A DNA stretch of 64,000 nucleotides, taken from contig NZ_CANLMB010000001.1 of assembly GCF_947492365.1 (NCBI RefSeq), positions 310,001-374,000 of the forward strand, read 5' to 3'. Under the pieces are notes generated by a model, which searched no databases, was not told the DNA's origin, and saw only the letters and a list, made by a program, of their open reading frames with translations. Both the position numbers and the translations under genes were made by a program. The stretch comes from an uncultured Erythrobacter sp. Lineage in GTDB: Bacteria > Pseudomonadota > Alphaproteobacteria > Sphingomonadales > Sphingomonadaceae. Of this stretch, positions 27,104-36,204 are shown piece after piece (the stretch's first letter is position 1; each line of letters starts with the position of its first letter).

Positions 27104-28597
27104 CTAAGCCGCCAGTTCCGCCCGTTTGAACGCCGCATCGGCTTTGAGCTGTGCGTGCTCGACCCAGGTGGTGTGCACTCCGCTTGAGATCTTGTGCGGC
27201 AGGCGCGCTCGGCAGATCGGGCCTTTGGTGACATCGCTGGCATCGAGAATGGCCAGTTCAGATGTTCCGGCATTGTCGTCGATCAGGAAGGTGACGAGGT
27301 AACCATCATCTTCGGACAAACTTCCTTTGCGCGGCACCATCGGGCTTTCGCTGGCATAGACGCCCTCGGGCAGCTCAAACACCTGTTCCTCGCCCGTTTC
27401 GGTGTCGTGGCGGACATAGCCGTTGAACAGGAACCAGCCGGGCCGCGTCGTGGTTGACCAGATATAGCGGCTTTTCCCCATCAGATAGGCCGGATTGATC
27501 ATGCCGAATTCGACAATCCGGTCGGACAGGCGCTCTTCGCGCGTCTCGCCCGTCTTCAGGTTAAAGCGCCAGCGGTGCAGGCGGCTCTGGAAAGAATGCT
27601 CGTCCACATAGGCCATCATGTGGCTGTATTGGCCCGCTTCCTCGATCGGGTCGGGCATGGGCTTGTCTTGGTAGTATCCTTCCAAGATCACCTCGTCGCC
27701 CTCTTCCCAAGCGTTGGTCCAGTGGAGCACATAGGTGGGCGAGGCTTCGAACCAGCGGATATCCTCCGGCCGACCGCGGCGAGGAATCAGGGCAAAGCGG
27801 GTCGGCACGCCTTCGTGGATGCGCGCGGCGTGGATGTTCCGCTCCAGAAGGTCGGCGTCCCAGTAAAGCGGCATATCGTTGAGGATCGACCAGTTCTTCG
27901 TGATCGCCATGTCATGCGGCAGGCGCGGACCCGAAAGCGGGATCGGCACGTAGTGCACAAGGCTGCCGGAGCGGTCGACCACGCCGTAATGCATATAGGG
28001 CGCGTGTTTGGAATAGTTGAAGAACATCAGCTCGCCGGTCGTCTCGTCCACTTTGGGATGCGCGGAAACGCCGTCCAATGGCCCCCATGAAGCCTTGCCC
28101 AGATTCTCCAGCGTCACAGGGTCCATCTGCCACGCTTCGCCGCATTGGTAGAAGGTCGCAAGCGCGGTGCCGGCATGGACGATAATGTCGGTGGAGCCAG
28201 TGTCCTTCAGCCCCTCATGCGCGCCATAGCCGGGGCGCTTCGAAGTGCCATGCGGGTCCATCAACCCGCCCCATAGCGCCTCGCCATTGATCTGTTCCTG
28301 ATCGAAGCAATGGGTGCGGATAAACCGGTTGCGATAGCTCGCCTTGCCGCCGCTGATCGACACCTGATGCACCATCCCGTCTCCATCGAACGGGTGGTGG
28401 CGGCCCAGCGGCTGGTGGACCGGATTTTCGGTGTTGCGCAGATAGATACCGTCAATATCAGCCGGAATCTCGCCTTCGATTACTTCCAGCTCGGCCACAT
28501 CCACTTCCTCATGAACCGGCGTCCATGCGCCAGAGAGATAGGGATGGTTCGACGGCTCCAGCGTAACGCGGACCGGCGGATGGCGTGTGACCTGCAT
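27104..28597 (-). CDS. Carotenoid cleavage oxygenase family protein
   Basis: 497 residues. HHPFDGDGMVHQVSISGG is the family hallmark. Candidate iron-binding histidines are in DGVSAHPKVDE, RLPHDMAITKN, PTYVLHWTNAWEEGD and SSGVHTTWVEH, spaced as in the RPE65/lignostilbene/apocarotenoid oxygenases. It would cleave a carotenoid, apocarotenoid or stilbene-like double bond; the substrate is not decided. AGGAGAACACCCA precedes the ATG, a good ribosome-binding site. It diverges from a universal stress protein gene with an FNR-type box between the two starts. Confidence 0.92.
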   Translation of the reverse strand: MQVTRHPPVRVTLEPSNHPYLSGAWTPVHEEVDVAELEVIEGEIPADIDGIYLRNTENPVHQPLGRHHPFDGDGMVHQVSISGGKASYRNRFIRTHCFDQEQINGEALWGGLMDPHGTSKRPGYGAHEGLKDTGSTDIIVHAGTALATFYQCGEAWQMDPVTLENLGKASWGPLDGVSAHPKVDETTGELMFFNYSKHAPYMHYGVVDRSGSLVHYVPIPLSGPRLPHDMAITKNWSILNDMPLYWDADLLERNIHAARIHEGVPTRFALIPRRGRPEDIRWFEASPTYVLHWTNAWEEGDEVILEGYYQDKPMPDPIEEAGQYSHMMAYVDEHSFQSRLHRWRFNLKTGETREERLSDRIVEFGMINPAYLMGKSRYIWSTTTRPGWFLFNGYVRHDTETGEEQVFELPEGVYASESPMVPRKGSLSEDDGYLVTFLIDDNAGTSELAILDASDVTKGPICRARLPHKISSGVHTTWVEHAQLKADAAFKRAELAA

Positions 28598-28663
28598 TGG
28601 GTGTTCTCCTGCGCATCAATGCGCTCTGGATGAGCTTAAAGCACGAAATGCAACCAGCGCAAA

Positions 28664-28677
28664 TTGATCCTGATCAA
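28664..28677. promoter_or_regulatory. FNR/Anr/FixK-type box
   Basis: TTGATCCTGATCAA is a perfect match to TTGAT-N4-ATCAA. Its centre is 60 bases before the universal stress protein ATG and 73 bases before the carotenoid oxygenase ATG, so it can serve either gene. Control by an oxygen-sensing Crp/Fnr regulator is inferred from the match. Confidence 0.75.
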
Positions 28678-28730
28678 TGCAGCCGCTCTCCAACCGCGCA
28701 AGAGTCAGGTGGCAACAAAGGAGAAGCCCC

Positions 28731-29549
28731 ATGAAATCCATCCTGCTGCACATCAATGACGATTCCTGCATGGAAGCGCGCCTGCAAGTCGCAATGGACA
28801 TTGCCCGCGCCTGCGACGCGCATATCACTTGCCTTCAAGCGGTGAGTTACGAGGTGTTCGCACCCGGCGATTTTGCCGGAAACGCGATGGCTGCTGCAAT
28901 TCCCCGTATCCGCGAAGCCGCCGAGCATTTGCGGGCGGAGATCGAAGCCGACCTCGCCAATGAAGATGTCGCGTGGAACTGGCGTTTTCTCTACGGCGCG
29001 GCGGAGCATCGCCTGCTCGAACAATCGGCGCTGCACGACATCATCATCGTTGGCCCGCATGACATTGGCGAAGAGGGCTCGCGCGGGCCTTCGGCCATGG
29101 CGGGCGAGCTTACGCTTGATGCGCCTGCGCCGGTTCTGGTGGTGCCGGGGTCGATCAAGCGGTTGGACGTTCGCGCACCGGTGCTGGTGGCGTGGAACGG
29201 CTCGTCAGAGGCCGCAGTGGCCTTGCGCGCGGCAGTGCCGTTGCTGGCATTGTCGGAGCGGGTGTTCCTCGCCAGCGTGAAGGAAGAAAAGGACACTGAA
29301 CGTTTTGAATTTCCCGCAAGCGAGGCCGCGCGATATCTGGTGCGCCACGGGGTCGAGGCCGAAGTGGTCGAAATCCCGCGCGGCAAGGGCAAGATCTCCG
29401 AGGTGCTGGCCAAAGCCGCTGCTGCGCGCGAATGCGGGATGCTGGTGATGGGCGCTTACGGCCATTCGAGGCTCGCCGAAATGCTGCTGGGCGGGGTGAC
29501 GCGCCGGATGCTGAGCGAGCCGCAATTGCCGATCCTGCTGGCGCATTAG
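28731..29549 (+). CDS. Universal stress protein (tandem-length UspA family)
   Basis: 272 residues from the ATG at 28731 with AAAGGAG nine bases upstream. The length fits two Usp folds. The C-terminal half has the ATP-binding pattern G-2x-G-9x-G-x(2): GAYGHSRLAEMLLGGVTRRM. The N-terminal half (MKSILLHINDDS..., DIIIVGPHDIGEEG) is degenerate. Such proteins help cells survive starvation, oxygen limitation or oxidative stress; the partner is unknown. The perfect FNR-type box upstream suggests induction at low oxygen, as for many Usp genes. Confidence 0.92.
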   Translation: MKSILLHINDDSCMEARLQVAMDIARACDAHITCLQAVSYEVFAPGDFAGNAMAAAIPRIREAAEHLRAEIEADLANEDVAWNWRFLYGAAEHRLLEQSALHDIIIVGPHDIGEEGSRGPSAMAGELTLDAPAPVLVVPGSIKRLDVRAPVLVAWNGSSEAAVALRAAVPLLALSERVFLASVKEEKDTERFEFPASEAARYLVRHGVEAEVVEIPRGKGKISEVLAKAAAARECGMLVMGAYGHSRLAEMLLGGVTRRMLSEPQLPILLAH

Positions 29550-29805
29550 CTGGCGCCTTAGATGGCGCCTTAGCTAGCATCGGAGCGCCGCGCGGTGATT
29601 TTCCTACATTGGTCGGTCAGTGTATGAACCGCGCGGCTCTTTCTCATCGTCTGCACCGCTTGTTTCGTGCGAATTTTGCTGCTGCGCATCCGCCAAAGAT
29701 GAAAGTTGACACTTCACGGCGGCAAAAAGCGAAAATTTTCACATGCAAACAGTCACTTGAAAAGAAGTGGTTTTTCTTAAAGAGGCCACTCGGGTGTAAC
29801 AGGTT
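29550..29805. other. 256-base intergenic region, no gene seen
   Basis: The start holds a 12-base near-tandem repeat (GGCGCCTTAGAT/GGCGCCTTAGCT). The right half is A+T-rich and includes a weak stem CACTT-N6-AAGTG followed by GTTTTT at about 29753-29775, a possible weak terminator for the stress protein gene. I see no credible short ORF or RNA gene. Confidence 0.4.
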
Positions 29806-30723
29806 TCACCCCTTGGCTTTGCGCCTTCGCATCATGCCCTCTTGCGCAACGCTGGCAACTAGCTCGCCGGATGCGTTGAAGATGCGGCCCCGGTTGAAGC
29901 CGCGACCCTTGCCCGACCACGGCGCGTCGGTGGAGTAGAGCAACCACTCATCGGCGCGCGCTTCGCGGTGGAACCAGATCGCGTGGTCGAGGCTTGCGCC
30001 GACCAGCTCGCCGCGCATCCAGCTCAGGCCATGCGGCAGCGCGCTGGTGCCAAGCAACGTGAAGTCGCTGGCATAGGTGATGACCGCGCGGTGCAGCGCC
30101 GGATCGTCGGGCAGCGGCGCGACGGTGCGGAACCAACTATGCGCATGCGGCGGCTTGGGCTCGGAGTTCATCCAGTGCAGCTTGTCGAGGGTGCGCATCT
30201 CGATGGGGCGAGGGCGCAGCATCAGCTTGCGCTGCGCCTCGCCAAGCTTGTCACCCATGCGCTCCGCCATCTCGCGGCGCAGCACCGTGTCGGACTTGAG
30301 TGTCTCCGGCCCTTCGACATCGGGCATCGGACTGTCGTCATGCTCCAGCCCCTCTTCGACGGTCTGGAAACTGGCAGTGAGGTTGAGGATCGGGCTTTGG
30401 GTGCCGTCCTCGTTGGCTTGCGAGGCCACGACGCGCCGATTGGCGAAGCTGCGCCCGTCAAAGTCGCGCTCGATCCGGTACTCGATCGGTGTGCCCTCGC
30501 GCCCGCCGCGCAGGAAGTAGGCGTGGAGCGAATGCGCCTGCTTGCCATCGGTGAGCGAGCATTGTGCGGCTTGAAGCGCCTGGGCGAGCACCTGCCCGCC
30601 AAAGACGCGGCCAATGCCGTCCTTCTGCTCGCGCCCGGCATAGATGTCGCTTGCGCGCTGCTCGACTGTCAGCAGGCGGACGAGCCCGTCAACGAGGCGC
30701 TGATTGTCTGGAATGTCGTTCAT
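29806..30723 (-). CDS. tesB: Acyl-CoA thioesterase II
   Basis: 305 residues (MNDIPDNQRLVDGLVRLLTVEQ from 30723; a start four residues earlier is possible). Double-hotdog TesB features: GRVFGGQVLAQALQAA, HSLHAYFLRGG and ASLDHAIWFHR, the last with the catalytic aspartate region. It hydrolyses medium- and long-chain acyl-CoAs to free acids in the cytoplasm. It lies 34 bases downstream of the JmjC-like gene on the same strand and may share its transcript. Confidence 0.95.
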   Translation of the reverse strand: MNDIPDNQRLVDGLVRLLTVEQRASDIYAGREQKDGIGRVFGGQVLAQALQAAQCSLTDGKQAHSLHAYFLRGGREGTPIEYRIERDFDGRSFANRRVVASQANEDGTQSPILNLTASFQTVEEGLEHDDSPMPDVEGPETLKSDTVLRREMAERMGDKLGEAQRKLMLRPRPIEMRTLDKLHWMNSEPKPPHAHSWFRTVAPLPDDPALHRAVITYASDFTLLGTSALPHGLSWMRGELVGASLDHAIWFHREARADEWLLYSTDAPWSGKGRGFNRGRIFNASGELVASVAQEGMMRRRKAKG

Positions 30724-30756
30724 CGCCGCTCGCAATGCGCAGGGTCGCGGGCGAGG

Positions 30757-31662
30757 TCAAGCGCCAGTGAGGCCGAGCTTGCGCAAGGCGCGGAAGGCGA
30801 AGGCCTTGCCCCGGTTGCCCTTGGGCCAGCGACCCGGCGCTGCAGGAGTAAACCCGCGTTGACGCAGCAGATGGTTGAGCCCGCGCGCGTCGCTTTCGGC
30901 ATAGCTCCATTCCGAACGCCATGTGATCGAAAGCGAGATCGAGCTTTCCGGCCCGTTGCGCACGAAATGCGGCGCCATAACCGGCACATAAACCGCCTGA
31001 CCGGGAGCCAGCGCAAACTCGCGCGCGCCCTGCATAAAGGCATCGTCCCACGCCAGCTCACGCGGGCCGCCCGCATGGTAGCTCTCATGCACCTCGTCCG
31101 GTGCGTAATGCGGATCGCCTGCAGGGAACTGCGTCATCACTTTGGAGCCTTTGACCTGAAGCAGGATGTTGTGCTCCGGATCAAAGTGGTAGGGCGTGAC
31201 CGCGTTCGGACTGGAGATGAAGATGTAGGCCTGCGGGGTCAGCATCGCGCCGGTCCTCGCCTCGATACCGCCGCGCAGCTCGCCCAGCAGATCGAGCAGC
31301 AAGGACTGGTAGGGTTGCACCTGCTCGACGTTCTTCAGGACCGCCCAGCTGTTGGCTTCGGCGACATGCCGGATCGTCTCGCCGATCGAGAGGCCGGTTG
31401 CGCCCGGCTTTCCGTCCACGCCGATTGGCAGGTCGCCGCGATTGAACTCGACGCTTTGTTCGTCAAGTTGCTCGGCCAGCTCGGCAAGAGCCTCCAGTTC
31501 GAGTAGCGGATGCCGGTTTAGCGCGTGGCTCAGAACATGCGGAACTTCGGGGTAGCCCGCCGCGAAGTCCTGCCGCGCGCGCGCATCGAATATGTCCCAA
31601 CTCGAAGCGGTGGGATCAAAGCTCCGGTGGTCTGTCGGGTGGAGGCGTGAGGGGGCATTCAT
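30757..31662 (-). CDS. JmjC/cupin_8-like Fe(II)/2OG oxygenase family protein
   Basis: 301 residues. The metal-binding H-x-D is in TPYHFDPEHNILLQVKGSK, and a second histidine in YVPVMAPHFVRNG. A conserved-looking arginine/serine strand ISLSITWRSE follows. These match bacterial JmjC-like (cupin_8) dioxygenases that hydroxylate proteins or small molecules. The partner gene immediately upstream, overlapping by four bases, encodes a FemAB/BioF2-like acetyltransferase, so the two probably act on one substrate; which one is unknown. Confidence 0.85.
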   Translation of the reverse strand: MNAPSRLHPTDHRSFDPTASSWDIFDARARQDFAAGYPEVPHVLSHALNRHPLLELEALAELAEQLDEQSVEFNRGDLPIGVDGKPGATGLSIGETIRHVAEANSWAVLKNVEQVQPYQSLLLDLLGELRGGIEARTGAMLTPQAYIFISSPNAVTPYHFDPEHNILLQVKGSKVMTQFPAGDPHYAPDEVHESYHAGGPRELAWDDAFMQGAREFALAPGQAVYVPVMAPHFVRNGPESSISLSITWRSEWSYAESDARGLNHLLRQRGFTPAAPGRWPKGNRGKAFAFRALRKLGLTGA

Positions 31663-32831
31663 TCGGGGGATTGTCCTCGGGTTTCATAGGCCATCAGCGC
31701 GCGAAAGGCAGTGCGGCGTAGGGAGCCGCCAATGGCAATATTGCGAGAGATGATGCGGCGTTTCTCGCGCCAGATCCGCTCGATCATCGTGTGACCTTCG
31801 ACCGCGCAGCTATCCGCCCATTCAAAGCCGGGACGCTCGACAAGATCGAGATTCTCGATCTGGAGCAGCAGGCCGGGGGAGAAGCGCGAATAGGCCTCGT
31901 CAAAGGTGGTCTTGAAACTGAACACGCCCGGCATGGTGATGAAGTTGGCGAGCATTGCGACCGGCTTGCCGTCAAGCCGCAGTGCCAGCCGCTCAAGCTT
32001 ATGAGCCTGCGCCGCCGATGTGAGTGTGGCGGTGAAGAAGCTGCGAGTGCTCTGCGCGCTTGCAAGCGCCGAACCGGCTTCGCCTTTCCAACCTTCTGCT
32101 TCCAGCGCGAGGAATTCGGCGATCCATGTGTCTATTCCCACGCTGCCCTCTAGGCGTTCAACGGTCAGCGTGCCCAATTCGGATAGCCGCTTGCGCTGGC
32201 GACGCAGCTCCTTGCGCTTCTTGGTGCTCATTGCTGCGTCGAGATAGGCTTGCGCGTGGGGGTAGTCATCCGGCGGCGAGAGCATCGCGCGCTCGCCTGC
32301 ATCAACCGTGACGGCGCGGCGTCCGCTCTCTGCCAGAACCGCATCGAGCGCGGCGTTGAGCGGTCCGTCAGCGGGCAGCTGGGGCAAATGGAGGAACAGC
32401 GCGCGGCCCGCTTCTTGGTCAAGATGCGCGAGCAAGGACCGCCAGAAAGCACGTTCAAACCCGCGAGCCGCAAGCGGGCTGCCGCAAAAGGCATTGGAAT
32501 GGAGCCAGCCTGCAATATGCGGCACCGGATAGCCGTAATAGCGCGGCTTTCGCGCGAGCGGCAAAAGTCCGATGAGCTGTCCATCGCTATAATGCGCAAA
32601 CAGCTCGGGCGCGGAATCTTCGCTGAAATGGTCAAGCGAGCCGAGCGCAAACCAGCTTTCGAAGAACGGGTTGGGTTCGCTCGCTTGCTCGGCAAGCGCC
32701 TGCCATGCGGCGAGGAATGCGGTGCTAGCGGCTTCCTCGCAGTCAATCAGACGCACCTGTCCTGCGCCGACTGCTCGGCGATCCGGTGCGCCCTTTTGGG
32801 CTGGAAGGGAAGGCGCTGCCGCCAAATCCAC
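31659..32831 (-). CDS. BioF2-like/CelD-type GNAT acetyltransferase
   Basis: 390 residues. The FemAB/Acetyltransf_6 layout is visible: FFESWFALGSLDHF and LIGLLPLARKPRYYG in the N-terminal half, STKKRKELRRQRKRLSELG in the middle (the conserved basic helix), and LALRLDGKPVAMLANFITM, TTFDEAYSRFSPGLLLQIEN in the C-terminal GNAT fold. Such proteins are often found in exopolysaccharide loci. Here the partner is the overlapping JmjC-like gene, and no polysaccharide genes are adjacent. The acceptor is unknown. Confidence 0.82.
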   Translation of the reverse strand: MDLAAAPSLPAQKGAPDRRAVGAGQVRLIDCEEAASTAFLAAWQALAEQASEPNPFFESWFALGSLDHFSEDSAPELFAHYSDGQLIGLLPLARKPRYYGYPVPHIAGWLHSNAFCGSPLAARGFERAFWRSLLAHLDQEAGRALFLHLPQLPADGPLNAALDAVLAESGRRAVTVDAGERAMLSPPDDYPHAQAYLDAAMSTKKRKELRRQRKRLSELGTLTVERLEGSVGIDTWIAEFLALEAEGWKGEAGSALASAQSTRSFFTATLTSAAQAHKLERLALRLDGKPVAMLANFITMPGVFSFKTTFDEAYSRFSPGLLLQIENLDLVERPGFEWADSCAVEGHTMIERIWREKRRIISRNIAIGGSLRRTAFRALMAYETRGQSPE

Positions 32832-32991
32832 TGCGTAAACCCCATTGCGAACATTGCAGAACCCGCCTGAATGCGCGCTCTTGAAACCGGGCTACGTATG
32901 CATCGTTAACAGAGCGTTAGGTTTGGGGCGGGCTTTGGGCATGTGGTTCAGATCGGCACAACCGGCGGCGCAATTGCAAATCGGGCAAAAC

Positions 32992-33025
32992 AAAACCCCG
33001 CCCGGATCACTCCGGACGGGGTTTT
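32992..33025 (-). terminator. Rho-independent terminator of hppA
   Basis: On the reverse strand AAAACCCCGTCCGGA pairs with TCCGG(G)CGGGGTTTT around the loop GTGA, a long G/C-rich stem with a T-tail. It begins 25 bases after the hppA stop at 33051. Confidence 0.93.
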
Positions 33026-33050
33026 GCAAAGGTCGGTTCTGAAGGAGCGC

Positions 33051-35186
33051 TTAGTGCGCGCCGCCAGCCAGCGCCGCGAGCAGAAGCAGCGCGACGATGT
33101 TGGTGATCTTGATCATCGGGTTCACAGCCGGACCTGCGGTATCCTTGTAAGGATCGCCAACAGTGTCGCCGGTCACCGCAGCCTTGTGAGCTTCGGAGCC
33201 CTTGCCGCCGTGATTGCCGTCTTCGATGTACTTCTTCGCATTGTCCCATGCGCCGCCGCCAGCGGTCATGGAAAGCGCGACGAACAGACCGCCTACGATC
33301 ACGCCGAGCAGCAGAGCGCCCAGCGCAGCGAAGGCGTTGTCCTGACCAGCGATCCACAGGATCACGAAGTAGGTCACGATCGGTGCGAGCACCGGCAGGA
33401 GCGACGGAACGATCATCTCCTTGATCGCGGCCTTGGTCACAAGGTCCACCGTGCGGGCATAGTCAGGACGGCTGGTGCCGGCCATGATGCCCGGGTCTTT
33501 GGCGAACTGGTCACGCACATCGACAACCACATCGCCCGCAGCGCGGCCCACAGCGGTCATGCCCATCGCGCCGAACAGGTACGGGAGCAGAGCGCCGAGC
33601 AGCAAGCCGACGATGACATACGGGTTTTCAAGGCCGAAATCGACATTGGCATCCGGGAAGAATGCACGAAGGTCGGCGGTGTAGGCAGCGAACAGCACGA
33701 GTGCTGCAAGACCGGCCGAACCGATTGCGTAACCTTTGGTCACAGCCTTGGTGGTGTTGCCAACCGCGTCGAGCAGGTCGGTCTTTTCACGGACGCTTTC
33801 GTCCAGACCGGCCATTTCGGCGATGCCGCCAGCATTGTCGGTAACAGGACCGTAAGCGTCGAGCGCGACGACCATGCCAGCAAGGGCGAGCATTGCGGTT
33901 GCGCCGAAGGCCAGACCGATCAGACCAGCGAGCTGATACGCACCGATGATCGCCGCAATGATGACGATTGTCGGAAGTGCGGTCGATTCAAGGCTGATTG
34001 CCAGACCCTGGATCACGTTGGTGCCGTGGCCCGTTTCCGAAGCTTTGGCGATCGAGCGAACCGGACGGAAATTCGTGCCGGTGTAATACTCGGTGATCCA
34101 GATGATGATGCCGGTCAGCGCAAGGCCGATCAGCGAGCAGTAGAACAGGTCCATGCCGTTGAACTCAACGCCGCCCGGACCGGTGCCAAGCACCTGGTTC
34201 ATATCTGCTCCTCCCGTGCCAAGCGCGTATTGCGTGACCAGATAGATCAGCGGAATGGCGAGGACTGCGGTGACGATGAAGCCCTTGTACATCGCGCCCA
34301 TGACGTTGGTTGCCCCGGGGCCGCTTTTGCCCAGACGGACAAAGTAGGTGCCAATGATCGAGGTCACGATGCAGGCGCCGCCGATCAGGAGCGGAAGCGC
34401 CATCATCGGAAGCAGCAGATCGCCAAGCTGTGTAGCGAAGAGCAGCGCGGTCAGAACCATGGTCGCACCAACGGTGACGACATAGGTCTCGAACAGGTCA
34501 GCTGCCATACCAGCACAGTCGCCAACATTGTCGCCGACATTGTCAGCGATGGTGGCGGGGTTGCGCGGATCGTCTTCAGGGATGCTGGCCTCGACTTTAC
34601 CGACAAGGTCGGCCCCGACGTCAGCAGCCTTGGTGAAGATACCGCCGCCCAGACGCGCGAAGATCGAGATAAGCGACGCACCGAATGCGAGGCCGATAAG
34701 ACCGTCGATCACTTTGCGGCTGTCTGGTGCGAGTTCCATGGGGCCGACGAGGACGTAGAAGAACACCGCAATCGCGAGCAGCGCGAGACCAGCCACCAGC
34801 ATGCCGGTGATGGCGCCAGCGCGAAACGCGATGGTGAGGCCCTGTTGCAGACCTTCGCTTGCAGCCTGCGCAGTACGAACGTTCGAGCGCACCGAGATGT
34901 TCATCCCGATATAGCCCGCAACGCCCGAAAGCACTGCGCCGATGATGAAGCCGACGGCTGGGATCCAGCCGAGGAACAGTCCAACTACGATCGCAGCAAC
35001 CACACCGACCATGCCGATCGTGGTGTATTGACGGTTCAGATAGGCCTGTGCGCCTTCCTGAATCGCGCCTGCGATTTCCTGCATTTTTTCATTACCGGCG
35101 CTGGCACCCAGCACCTGGCGGCTCGTCACGAAACCGTAAACGATTGCGAGCACGCCCAACCCGATTGATATGAGAATAAGGTCCAC
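33051..35186 (-). CDS. hppA: K+-independent H+-translocating membrane pyrophosphatase
   Basis: 711 residues from a GTG at 35184-35186 with AGGGG eight bases upstream; a longer in-frame opening lacks membrane character and is rejected. About 16 membrane helices. The pyrophosphate-binding signatures are present: [20 protein letters not shown] and [29 protein letters not shown] has lysine where K+-dependent enzymes have alanine, so it should be K+-independent. It couples PPi hydrolysis to proton export across the cytoplasmic membrane, saving energy under low ATP. A strong terminator follows. Confidence 0.97.
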   Translation of the reverse strand: MDLILISIGLGVLAIVYGFVTSRQVLGASAGNEKMQEIAGAIQEGAQAYLNRQYTTIGMVGVVAAIVVGLFLGWIPAVGFIIGAVLSGVAGYIGMNISVRSNVRTAQAASEGLQQGLTIAFRAGAITGMLVAGLALLAIAVFFYVLVGPMELAPDSRKVIDGLIGLAFGASLISIFARLGGGIFTKAADVGADLVGKVEASIPEDDPRNPATIADNVGDNVGDCAGMAADLFETYVVTVGATMVLTALLFATQLGDLLLPMMALPLLIGGACIVTSIIGTYFVRLGKSGPGATNVMGAMYKGFIVTAVLAIPLIYLVTQYALGTGGADMNQVLGTGPGGVEFNGMDLFYCSLIGLALTGIIIWITEYYTGTNFRPVRSIAKASETGHGTNVIQGLAISLESTALPTIVIIAAIIGAYQLAGLIGLAFGATAMLALAGMVVALDAYGPVTDNAGGIAEMAGLDESVREKTDLLDAVGNTTKAVTKGYAIGSAGLAALVLFAAYTADLRAFFPDANVDFGLENPYVIVGLLLGALLPYLFGAMGMTAVGRAAGDVVVDVRDQFAKDPGIMAGTSRPDYARTVDLVTKAAIKEMIVPSLLPVLAPIVTYFVILWIAGQDNAFAALGALLLGVIVGGLFVALSMTAGGGAWDNAKKYIEDGNHGGKGSEAHKAAVTGDTVGDPYKDTAGPAVNPMIKITNIVALLLLAALAGGAH

Positions 35187-35346
35187 GGAAGAATCCCCTC
35201 TATTGCGTGGAAAATACGCCGCGACAGGTTTTCCTGCTGGCGCAAGGCCCCCTCCCATAGTCGTAAACGACCATGAGGCAAGCCGGAAAACGGCTCAAAA
35301 GCGTGTGTCTCACCAGATTTGGGAGGGAATCGGCCCGTGTCGCGGC

Positions 35347-36204
35347 TCAGCCGTGCTGAAAGCCAAGGCCCTGTTGGTTGACCAGCGGATGCCCGTCTAG
35401 CACCAGCGGAGCAAATCCGAGCGGTTCGACAGTGCCGATGCGTGAGGCCGGGACCGGGCTCTCGGCGCCTTCTCGAAGTGTGAAGAGCAGTTCGTAATCA
35501 TCGCCCCAACGCATGCACTCATCGCGGCGGTCAGCTGACGCAACAGGCACTGCGGCTGCCTCGATCGCGAACGTCGCCTCGCTTGCTTCGGCCATCCGAA
35601 ATGCGTCGAGCAGCAGCCCGTCCGAAATGTCCATCATCGCCGTGACACAAGGCGCAAGCGTGCGACCTTCGAGCATGCGCGGTTCGGGGCGGTTGAAGGC
35701 GTCGAGGTGTTCTTGAACACCTTCAAAGCCGAGCATTGCTCGGCCCAAAGTGCCGGTGACGTAGATTGCATCTCCGATCTGCGCACCTGAGCGCGCCGGG
35801 ACCGGAATGTGCGTGGCGCGGCCGATAGCGGTTAGACCGATTGTGCGTGCGCCCTTGGCCGCGAATGTGTCGCCGCCCAGCAATTGGACATCCATCGCGT
35901 CCAAAGCTTGCCAGAGTCCGCTGACGAATTCCGCATCTTCGTCGCCGAGCGGATAGCTAAGCATCACACCGACCGGCTCTGCGCCCTTTGCTGCAAGGTC
36001 TGACAGGTTGCTCGCCACCAACTTCCAGGCGACATCGCGCAGGTTGGCATCAGCACGGAAATGCGTGCCTTCGGCCATCGTGTCATGGGTGAGCACAAGC
36101 GTCTCGCCGCCGATCTCGATCACTGCGGCATCATCATTGAGCCCGCGTGCGCCCTGATGGAGCGGCAATGCGCGCAAGGCGGCGATGAAAGCCGCTTCGT
36201 CTAT
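35347..36204 (-). CDS. thiL: Thiamine-monophosphate kinase, apparent AUA start
   Basis: ThiL features: GLNDDAAVIE, LVLTHDTMAEGTHF, WKLVASNLSDLAAKGAEPVG, LLGGDTFAA, MMDISDGLLLDA and WGDDYELLFT. It phosphorylates thiamine monophosphate to the diphosphate cofactor. The first ordinary start is TTG at 36177 (276 residues). However, the in-frame DEAAFIAALRALPLHQGARG upstream looks like a normal ThiL N-terminus. It begins at an ATA (36204-36202) that overlaps the nusB stop as ATAG, five bases after a perfect GAGGTG Shine-Dalgarno. I therefore extend the gene to 36204 (285 residues). If only conventional starts are accepted, use 36177. Confidence 0.85.
   Translation of the reverse strand: MDEAAFIAALRALPLHQGARGLNDDAAVIEIGGETLVLTHDTMAEGTHFRADANLRDVAWKLVASNLSDLAAKGAEPVGVMLSYPLGDEDAEFVSGLWQALDAMDVQLLGGDTFAAKGARTIGLTAIGRATHIPVPARSGAQIGDAIYVTGTLGRAMLGFEGVQEHLDAFNRPEPRMLEGRTLAPCVTAMMDISDGLLLDAFRMAEASEATFAIEAAAVPVASADRRDECMRWGDDYELLFTLREGAESPVPASRIGTVEPLGFAPLVLDGHPLVNQQGLGFQHG

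Noticed and set aside
29968-31506. A 512-codon plus-strand open frame
   Set aside because: It is antisense to tesB and the JmjC-like gene, which both have clear motifs. The translation has no recognisable domain.
32943-35168. A 741-codon open frame on the plus strand across hppA
   Set aside because: It lies wholly antisense to hppA, has no membrane or family motifs, is rich in His/Asp/Arg as expected from reading a G+C-rich gene backwards, and spans the hppA terminator.
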